Shown here one piece after another: positions 56,735 to 64,000 of a stretch of DNA of 64,000 nucleotides; within the stretch, counting starts at the first letter, position 1; each line of letters opens with the position of its first letter. The position numbers and the translations under genes are program-made. Where the stretch lies: the NCBI GenBank assembly GCA_006503475.1, contig RSEH01000076.1, positions 106,453 to 170,452 on the forward strand. The letters are read 5' to 3'. The stretch is from Stentor roeselii (lineage: Eukaryota; Ciliophora; Heterotrichea; Heterotrichida; Stentoridae). Below the pieces are notes generated by a model. The model worked only from the letters and a program-made list of their open reading frames with translations, searched no databases and was not told the origin of the DNA.

Positions 56735-58793
56735 TATGAAGATATTAGCTTTTCCATATGATTTAAAGGCTTTTCAGATTGAAATAAAGTCCAATTCATT
56801 TAGTAATATTTTTATTTTCCTCAATCAAATTCACTTAATAGTAGCTTAGTTGCTGATTTATCTTTGCTTGTTACAAAGATTATAAAAGATGGATTTCAAC
56901 CTATTTACTATTTCTTTATATAGTCTTATCATTTTCATTTAGAATTCATCAAGTTTTTATATATTTATATATATTCAAGTTTATCATCAGCCTTTTCTTT
57001 AGTATTCATTTTTATTAGATTATTTTATTCAGGTATCTGCTACGATAATTCATCATATTTTCTAATTAAACTCAATACTTTCGATATTTATATTATTTTA
57101 AAATACTCTGCACATCAGTTATTAATATGAGTTTAAAATTACTGCCCATATCATCTTGTTTCATTAAAAAAATAAAATCTCAAAAAAATTTTCAAACTCA
57201 CTTCTTTGGCAGTATTTTTTCCTTTCTATTTACCAATATTAATAAACACTTATTTTCTATACACTAAAGATATTTGAATTTTATTACTGTAGGATGGTCA
57301 ATATCTGTTATGTTTAATTCATATAGTATAACAGTAAAGAAAATCATTCTTCAGAACTTAATTTCAAACCGAATTCGTGAAAATTTCAATATTTAGCTAT
57401 TCTTTAAATAAGTAATTAGAAGAGAACATAAATTGGACAGTTCAAGTAAATAAGTAAAGACAAGTACTTTAGAGAATAATTCACTGGAAAAATTTTACAA
57501 AAGAAAAAATTAGAAGGCTGCATTGGAATAATACTTTTATGGGAATAGACATAAAACCATTTAAATTATTTGCCAAAATTGAAATCAAGGAGAAAGTTCT
57601 TGTTAGAAAATAATTATTAGCAGTAGGTAATAGGTAATCATCATTTAATAAGTATTTCGATGAGTGATCTAAATGATAAATTTAGTAAATTTTAAATCCT
57701 TTATCTTGATTTATGAGATATTTTACAAAACATATTGTAAAATTTTTTTAATTGATGAATCTATAAAGGGTTATTAAGGTAGATGGGATTGAAGCAGTAA
57801 TTATTAATGAAGAGACAAAACTGGGAATGCTAAGCACTTTTTAATTCAAATCTGAAACTTTTCTGTATAAATTACAATATTTATAATCATATTTACCAAT
57901 CTAGTTCAAGTAGTATAATAGTTCAATTAACTTTCAGAATTAATATATAAATTTACTGACAATAAAAATTATTTTGATACCTTAAACAATTGAGAGAGTT
58001 TATTGGTATTATTATATAATTTGTTACTATCGATCTTCATTAATTTTATTAGCGATAGATATCTATATAAAATAATAAACCTTTCCTCATAATGTTCTAA
58101 CTAGGATTATTAAAGGAATATAAAGAAAAGTTGAATTCTTTGTTTAATTTTCTAACTATTTGTCTATCAATAACTATTCTAATTTCAATTTCAGTCTAAT
58201 ACCGCAATACTCTTTTGTAAAATAAATTTAATCACATGAGATTCTAATCTTATCAAATTAGTACATACAAAATTAGTTTGGAAAAGTTTTCTTTGCACAA
58301 TCTAGATATTTGTAGTTTTTACATATCAAATCGTTTCTACATACCTCAAACAAGAAAAATTGTCACATTGGAATGAATAGTAAGCTTATTCTTTCAAAGG
58401 AAATTCGAAAGTAAACCTATTCTAAGTAAATATTGAAATGATTCATTTTTTAAGACAATCTGAGCAAGATTTGAAGTTTTAAGCATTAAAAAGGTGAACT
58501 TTTGAAAAATTTTAGAAGAGAAGCAGTGATTTACGAAGATCAATTATTCAATTTTTTTTTATACTAATTCATCGAAATTCGTATATTGGACCAAGACCCT
58601 TCTAAACAAACTTAAGCCTAAAATAGTCGTAGAGGCTCAAAAATCATATATAAATTGGATAGGAATAATTATACTTATCAAAATTGAGTAAAAATTGAAG
58701 TCAAAAAACTTTCCCGTCAAAAATTTAAATTTTCTATATTAGGCATAAATTATCCTATTTAAATGTCTATATTTTTCCTATTCGATAATAAAT
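56735..58793. other. AT-rich spacer, 2.06 kb
   Basis: No intact gene, tRNA or tandem repeat recognised. It separates divergent paralogues B (-) and C (+). Stops are dense in all frames I read. Confidence 0.5.
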
Positions 58794-61727
58794 ATGAGTT
58801 TTTGTGATACGCTTTGCTGCATCAACACTGTTGAGTGCTCATCGCCAGGATCTATCCCTGTGAATTTCAGCGGGTATCACAAGGTTTGTGGAGTTCACTC
58901 AGGCTCATTTCTGGAAGAATTCTTTGAATGCAGGATATGCAAATCTACTGTCCTAATAACATCATTACCAAGAAATCAAAATCTAAATTGGTGTGAAAAA
59001 TGCCAAACTGGAAATAAAAACAATATATTTGGATGCGAACATTTATATTGCCCAGCTTGTAATACTGAAAGCTATTGCACTCAATGCTCTTTTTTTTGCA
59101 AATTGTGCTATCAATATTCTAAACCAGAAGTACTGGAATGTGGACATTATCGATGCAGCTTTTGTATAAATCAAAAAAATTGTGAAAACTGTTCAATAGT
59201 AGAAAGTGATATCTGCTTAAAATGCAATCAATCAATTGAAAAAATTATATTGTATTGTGGTCATAAAGGGTGCCAGTATTGTGAAGTCTTTTATTGTTTT
59301 GGCTGCCTTACTTTTGCCGGATGCTGTAAAACTTGCCAAGAACATCCTAATTTTCTTGGTTTTAGTTCATGCGGACATCCTACTTGTTATCATAATACAA
59401 ATCAAATTTGTAATTTTTGCTATCAACAATATTATAAAGAGGAATGCTCATCATGTAAGAATTTAGAATTTTTAGTAAGACCATATATTAATACTGATGG
59501 AAAATTTCACTACCCAGAATTAAAAATATGCTGGGATTGTTTTTATTCGGCAAATAATACAGATGAAATTCATAATTATCCTGTATTTGAATATGCAGAT
59601 CCTGCTAATACAGATGAAGTTGAAAATAGAATGCAATCTGAAAATGAATATCAACATGCATACGAAAAAACAGAAAATATGGAATATCATTATCCGTGTG
59701 AAGGGTGCAAAACTACAGAAAATGTATACTCATTTGATAATCATATATTTTGTTCATCATGCTATCAAAATCAGAATAAATCTACATGTCCAAATTGTAA
59801 TAGTTTTGAAATACTTATTCAATTAAAGTGCAATCATTACGGTTGTAAAGTATGCATCACTGAAGAAAATTGCAAAGAATGCAAAATATATAACAAGGAA
59901 ATCAACTTAGATTACTCTAAAAAACCTCAAAACTGTCCTAATTGCTCCCAAATTAATATTATAACAGATTTAGAATGCGAACACCAAGGGTGTAATCTTT
60001 GCAAACATGAAAAATTATGTAGAAGTTGCATAAAATTAAATAATAAATGTATTAACTGTGGGAATATTACAATAAAAAATGCGACATTTAAGTGTAAACA
60101 TAAATCATGCTATAATTGTATCTATGAAAATTGTAAAAAATGTGATCCTAATAAAACATTAGAAGAATGCTCGAGATGTAAATGTAAAAAATCATTGTGT
60201 CTAATTGTTGATGAATCAAAACAAAAAAAAGTTTGCACACATAATTCTTGCTATAGTTGTATAATCCAAAACAAGAATTGTTTGAAGTGCGAAGATACTG
60301 TTATAAAGGAACCAATTCCAAACACCTTCAAGAGTCAAACAAGTATAAATATAGAAAACTTTGGCTATTTTAATACTATATCAAAAGAAGAAATATGTGT
60401 AAATTGCAAGAGTAATCAACCTATATTTACTTTTGAGTGTCAGCACCAGGGCTGCTTAAATTGTTCTGAAGAAAAAATATGTAGGGCTTGCTGTAAAGAC
60501 AAAAATTTATGCATTGATTGTTATAAAAATATCAATAAACCAAAATATAGTTTTTATTGTGGGCACATACCATGCAATTATTGTATTCAATCATATTGTA
60601 AAGTCTGCAAAGATAAAGATAAAAAAAATTGCATGAGGTGTAATATAGAAAAGAAATTAGTAAAAAAAATAAAAATTCATAAAACTTGTAATCATGATGC
60701 ATGCTTAGATTGCTTTGAAAAAATGAAACCTTGTATAGCATGCAAAAGTCATCAAAGAAGTCTTTCTAGAGAGGAAATTAAAAGAGGTACTGAAGATAAA
60801 CTAAAGAAATCTGATTCCACTTCTGTAGAAGAAGAAAAAAAAATTCAAGAAGAGGAACTAAAAAATTCACATAATGGTTTAGTTGAGGTTAAAAATAATG
60901 AAGAGATAAAAATAGGTGCTGAATTCGAAATATTAGATGAAGAAAGAAAAATAGGCGCTGAATTAAAACCATTAGATGAAAAATGTTCTAAATGTAAAAA
61001 ATCAGAGAGTCATCTTAAAAATTTAAATTGCAAACATAAATTTTGTGATAAATGTTTTTCAAATAAAGACACAAAAGTTAACTGCCCATTTGGATGCATT
61101 TTAACAATATGCAATTCTTGTAAAGAGATACGATTGTGTTTTTCTAATTCACAAAGAAAAGAATTCATATGCTTTGATTGTGTTCCTCAATTAGGTAAAA
61201 AGAAAGTATGCATGAAATGTGATAATAAATGCGAAAACCAATCTAAGTTATTAAGTTGTGGTCATTTATTCTGTGATTCTTGTAATTTATTACGAAAAGG
61301 AAACTGCCAAAATTGTATGCTGATGAATTCACCTTGTTGTTCTTGCTATGTAAAAGGTTTCATCAAACAGGTGAATAGTGTGTGTAGTCACATTGAGTGC
61401 AAAAATTGTTCAAAGAAAGAAAATAAAGAATGTTTAAAATGCACTTTTAATAAGTATCCAACTAAAAATATTGAACAAAGATTTGAAAAAAGATGCAGTT
61501 TCTGCAACGATTCTTCAAAAGCTTACTATAAATTACTTTGCAACCATTTTGTTTGTTTCAAGTGTTTGAATATGAACTTGCTATTTACAAACTTCAAATG
61601 CGTAAATTGTGCTAAGACAAGTTTACCAAATGAAGTTTGTATGTACTGCTTTAATAATATTAAAATCTCATACGATAAAAATTATTGTAGAAAAGAGTGT
61701 TGCGGCATTAGACTGAAATTGAATTAA
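58794..61727 (+). CDS. Giant multi-RING-like Cys/His-rich protein, paralogue C
   Basis: 977 residues with Cys/His modules over almost the entire length, interrupted by an acidic/basic linker at about 655-735. The module set seen at the C-terminus of paralogues A and B occurs twice in tandem, at about 381-500 (CPNC-x-ECEHQGCNLC to NCLKC) and 535-651 (CVNC-x-ECQHQGCLNC to PCIAC). The N-terminus differs from A and B and lacks the coiled coil. A C-terminal block (about 737-970) has further C-x2-C...C-x-H-x2-C-x2-C units. No transmembrane or catalytic domain. Base composition is clearly more AT-rich than the conserved genes of the window. Confidence 0.85.
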   Translation: MSFCDTLCCINTVECSSPGSIPVNFSGYHKVCGVHSGSFLEEFFECRICKSTVLITSLPRNQNLNWCEKCQTGNKNNIFGCEHLYCPACNTESYCTQCSFFCKLCYQYSKPEVLECGHYRCSFCINQKNCENCSIVESDICLKCNQSIEKIILYCGHKGCQYCEVFYCFGCLTFAGCCKTCQEHPNFLGFSSCGHPTCYHNTNQICNFCYQQYYKEECSSCKNLEFLVRPYINTDGKFHYPELKICWDCFYSANNTDEIHNYPVFEYADPANTDEVENRMQSENEYQHAYEKTENMEYHYPCEGCKTTENVYSFDNHIFCSSCYQNQNKSTCPNCNSFEILIQLKCNHYGCKVCITEENCKECKIYNKEINLDYSKKPQNCPNCSQINIITDLECEHQGCNLCKHEKLCRSCIKLNNKCINCGNITIKNATFKCKHKSCYNCIYENCKKCDPNKTLEECSRCKCKKSLCLIVDESKQKKVCTHNSCYSCIIQNKNCLKCEDTVIKEPIPNTFKSQTSINIENFGYFNTISKEEICVNCKSNQPIFTFECQHQGCLNCSEEKICRACCKDKNLCIDCYKNINKPKYSFYCGHIPCNYCIQSYCKVCKDKDKKNCMRCNIEKKLVKKIKIHKTCNHDACLDCFEKMKPCIACKSHQRSLSREEIKRGTEDKLKKSDSTSVEEEKKIQEEELKNSHNGLVEVKNNEEIKIGAEFEILDEERKIGAELKPLDEKCSKCKKSESHLKNLNCKHKFCDKCFSNKDTKVNCPFGCILTICNSCKEIRLCFSNSQRKEFICFDCVPQLGKKKVCMKCDNKCENQSKLLSCGHLFCDSCNLLRKGNCQNCMLMNSPCCSCYVKGFIKQVNSVCSHIECKNCSKKENKECLKCTFNKYPTKNIEQRFEKRCSFCNDSSKAYYKLLCNHFVCFKCLNMNLLFTNFKCVNCAKTSLPNEVCMYCFNNIKISYDKNYCRKECCGIRLKLN

Positions 61728-61804
61728 GCATTTACTGATTTATAAACATTTAGTTAGGTAATTAAATGAAGATTTTAAATTTTTGTTATCATTTTTTTAT
61801 TCAA

Positions 61805-62566
61805 TCTAAGTTAAAACACTATGAGGATATTGTTTAATGGTTGCATTCATACAACATGCTAAGATGCTGAAAGTTAAAAAAAATTATTAGATTCGAATCT
61901 TAGTCTCTGGAAAAATCCAGAGTTACTCTTAAATTCAATTGAAATATTCAAAATCTGAAGGAAAGCCACCCGAAGCGAACAATTTATTTACAGGAAACCA
62001 TTCAAACACTGGGTATAATTATATCGAGACATTCACACTAATGGTCTAAAGTCCGATAGAGAGACCACATAACACTAAAAAGAGTTTATTAAGATAACCA
62101 TCTCTTCTCCCATTCGATCATTATGGATTCTATGATGAATATCTGACAAAGTAAGGAAACTCTGCAGTTTAGAGGTATTTCAGCGACTTATTCGACAATC
62201 TTCCAGTTGCAGCTCTTGTGGAAAACCAAGTCTTTGTCTTAAAAGGTCTTTCTCGATCTGTTATTTCCCTTGATAAAGGGTAAATTCTTCTTCAGGATCT
62301 GGTAAGATTTTTTTAAAAACATCATTCAACGATTTAAAAATCCAATCTACTCATATTGATTGTCTCTTTTAATCATCATGAGAGGCTACTGGTACACTCA
62401 TGAAAGTAATATTTCCTCCATTTGTTCATTTTTTAATTATTGAAAGAGTTCACAAAAATCTGCAATTGTAGGATTTATTAGAATTTGAATGCAATATTTA
62501 CAGTTTGACTCTACTTTTAAACAACATAAACTATTCAAATAGTAGAAAATAATACAGATTATTTAC
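61805..62566 (+). pseudogene. Decayed PP2A/PP4/PP6-type Ser/Thr phosphatase catalytic subunit
   Basis: Read across its lesions, the plus strand follows the phosphatase from end to end. The N-terminus SKLKHYED leads to ILFNGCI. GKPPEANNLF and GYNYIETFTLMV match the GGKxPxTNYLF...GYYSxETxTLLV region. YGFYDEYLTK, then RYFSDLFDNLPVAALVENQVF, matches YGFYDEC...[20 protein letters not shown]. A C-terminal piece holds IMRGYW, SAIVGFI and YLQFDST (family: VMEGYNW, AAIMEL, FLQFDP), ending near TDYL. Lesions include TAA at 62152-62154 in place of Tyr, TAG at 62170-62172 in place of Trp, several frameshifts, and loss of the metal-binding GDxHG, GDYVDRG and GNHE motifs. It cannot encode an active enzyme. 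Confidence 0.85.
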
Positions 62567-62915
62567 ATTCAAGAATTAAGATCTCGGCTTTGCTTCTATG
62601 AAAGATCAACGGCACGAGTTGTTTAAGGTTCATCTTTTATTATAATTAATTCGATTTAAATCACTTTCATAATGAAATAGTTGATTAATAGTGACTTGAT
62701 TCTATTCGTTTTTATAAAGTCATTGATACCATTAATCTATTTCATAATTACAATATCATAAAAAATTTACCTAAGAAACTCTTAATTAATCTACGGAAAA
62801 GTTTTAGACGAGATAATCTAAATCTATTCATTTATCAAATGCAAGTTTGAAGAAATCGAATAATTTATAATCAGGATATTTGACCAGTGAATATCTTTAG
62901 ATAAAAAGTCCGGGT

Positions 62916-62931
62916 GCCTTCGAAAGAAGGC
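62916..62931. repeat. GC-rich hairpin with GAAA tetraloop
   Basis: GCCTTC-GAAA-GAAGGC is a perfect 6-bp stem with a GNRA-type loop, in otherwise AT-rich non-coding DNA. Confidence 0.6.
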
Positions 62932-63350
62932 CTAAATAAGAAAAATTCTAAGTTGTGATTAAATCTTGAATAGGTAAATACTTTAAGACTGAAATGAATA
63001 AACACTAGTCAGCTGAAATAATGTCATCACATAGTTATAGATAGTATTCAATTACATATAGAAAATAATACTATAGATTGGTGAATGTTGATTTTTGAAA
63101 GAAATATTTAATTTATAAAATACTTTGTTATATTATCAAACTCTATAAATATCCCTTAGTAAAAAATAATAGAAGTAGTTAATTAAGCTAAATTTTTGAT
63201 TTTTTATCTTTGAATACTGTCTCCTTGAAATTATTATATAATATTGAGAAAAGCTTCAGAAATAATTGCTTGGGTAATACTGAAAATTAAATTTTCGTTA
63301 CTTCTTAGTAAAATTCATATACTGATTTTAGAGTATACTATAAAAAAGGT

Positions 63351-63401
63351 AATAGTCTTTTCTTTAAAATAATTCAGACTAAGTAAAATCTAAAGACTAT
63401 T
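63351..63401. repeat. Inverted repeat
   Basis: AATAGTCTTT (63351-63360) and AAAGACTATT (63392-63401) are perfect 10-bp complements separated by 31 bp. No associated gene; function unknown. Confidence 0.5.
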
Positions 63402-63476
63402 TGTCTATAGTCTTATGAATTAATTTATCTTCCTATGCATTCTTATGAAAATAAAAAACAAAACTCAATCTATTAA

Positions 63477-64000
63477 TTAATCAAAATTTAAAATCATTTG
63501 AGCTTCTAATTCTTTATATTGAATTATACAAGAATTAACTTCATTTTCATTCATAACTTCATTTTCCAATCTACTTTCCTCATATTCCATTTATATATGT
63601 CATCATAATTAATTTGAAACACATAATATTTATTCTCATCACTTATCCATATTTTCATAATACCATCTAGAAATTGACCTAAAACTGCAGTCAACTATTT
63701 AGTCCTGACATTAAAAACACAAACTATTTTATCTTTTCCACCAGAGATAGGATTTTAGAATCTTTGCAAAGCTTTACACTAATAGCTGGACTATAATGTT
63801 ATTTAATATTAAATTCTTGAATACAATTGGAAATATGCCATAAAATAATATTCCCATCAGTATCTCCTGAAATTGCATGTATTTCATTATGAGATATATC
63901 AATACAATCTACCGAATTCTTGTGACCTTCCAATGGACTAATTATTGAAAAGGTTTCTAGACTCCATAATATTAAGTTGTTTTCCTCATCATTTGATGAA
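63477..64000 (-). pseudogene. Decayed WD40-repeat gene, truncated by window edge
   Basis: The minus strand reads NNLILWSLETFSIISPLEGH, then KNSVDCIDISHNEIHAISGD and GNIILWHIS, which are clear WD40 blades. The frame is broken by TAA (63799-63801) after FNIK, then by a one-base-type frameshift before SGGKDKIVCVFNVRTK, by TAG (63695-63697), and by a second frameshift before a charged tail EYEESRLENEVMNENE that ends at TAA 63477-63479. The 5' part lies beyond position 64000. Because intact genes here use the standard code, the two in-frame stops and two frameshifts mark it as decayed. Confidence 0.78.

Larger units (their letters stand above)
61728..64000. other. Gene-poor right end with decayed genes
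   Basis: No intact reading frame. It contains a decayed PP2A-type phosphatase gene and, at the edge, a decayed WD40 gene, both listed separately. The stretch 62567-63476 between them shows only an isolated GC-rich hairpin and a short inverted repeat. Confidence 0.6.

Noticed and set aside
61823-61918. Degenerate tRNA-Ser-like sequence (T-loop TTCGAAT, partly pairing acceptor ends)
   Set aside because: Anticodon and T stems are mispaired, and the same bases read as the N-terminal part of the decayed phosphatase (ILFNGCI).
62559-62633. 24-codon minus-strand frame beginning MNLKQLVPLIF
   Set aside because: Too short, overlaps the end of the decayed phosphatase, and has no identifiable continuation.

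Overview
The window looks like macronuclear DNA of a heterotrich ciliate close to Stentor. Four things support this. (1) The DNA is AT-rich and densely packed with genes, with very short spacers and almost no repeats. (2) TAA, TAG and TGA all act as stops: TGA ends at least the genes stopping at 4173, 11266 and 16780, and tryptophans are encoded by TGG, so neither the Blepharisma code nor the Tetrahymena/Paramecium code fits. (3) The introns are ultra-short. I found six by joining broken reading frames (1098-1112, 8394-8408, 8771-8785, 32726-32740, 43272-43286, 49393-49407); each is exactly 15 nt, starts with GT, ends with AG and has A at position 10. (4) The gene content is that of a ciliated cell: SHIPPO/STPGR proteins, EF-hand and coiled-coil proteins, an anoctamin, cyclic-nucleotide-responsive proteins and large Kelch/Cys-rich membrane proteins. 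Species assignment is inference.

Layout. 1-4172 is sparse: one coiled-coil gene and one 61-codon, probably myristoylated protein. 4173-28010 is dense: DYRK kinase, SDR, EF-hand protein, PIG-V mannosyltransferase (three exons), two STPGR proteins, ETF-QO, several coiled-coil proteins, a stand-alone cytochrome b5, a triple-RING protein, tRNA-Lys(UUU), VDAC, anoctamin, RACK1, an EGF/TM/RING-H2 ligase and a K+ channel with a zinc knuckle. 28026-29225 is a RING/TRAF-finger protein, followed by 1.1 kb of non-coding DNA. 30365-52213 is dense again: SQOR, SDS22 (PPP1R7), a 1319-residue BTB protein, a nucleotide-sugar transporter, a double-CNBD protein, a USP-like/RanBP2 zinc-finger protein, patatin, an NTA1-type amidase, an XK-like membrane protein, an OSCA/TMEM63-like channel and a Kelch/GCC2-GCC3 receptor-like protein. 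52536-61727 differs: three large Cys/His-rich paralogues separated by 1-2 kb AT-rich spacers. 61728-64000 has no intact gene but carries two decayed genes: a PP2A-type phosphatase catalytic subunit (+, about 61805-62566) and a WD40 protein (-, 63477 to the window edge).

Functional themes: mitochondrial redox and transport (ETF-QO, SQOR, VDAC), ciliary structure and signalling (STPGR proteins, CNBD proteins, DYRK, SDS22/PP1), ubiquitin and N-degron biology (NTA1, RING-H2, TRAF-RING, triple-RING, USP-like), and membrane or secretory functions (PIG-V, SLC35, anoctamin, OSCA, XK-like). Genes are tightly packed: divergent start codons 6 bp apart, same-strand neighbours 4-17 bp apart, and convergent genes with overlapping stop codons. 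A second genome-level feature is a repeating strand-composition pattern: the top strand goes from C-rich to G-rich over 1-2 kb, then flips sharply back, often in the middle of a gene.
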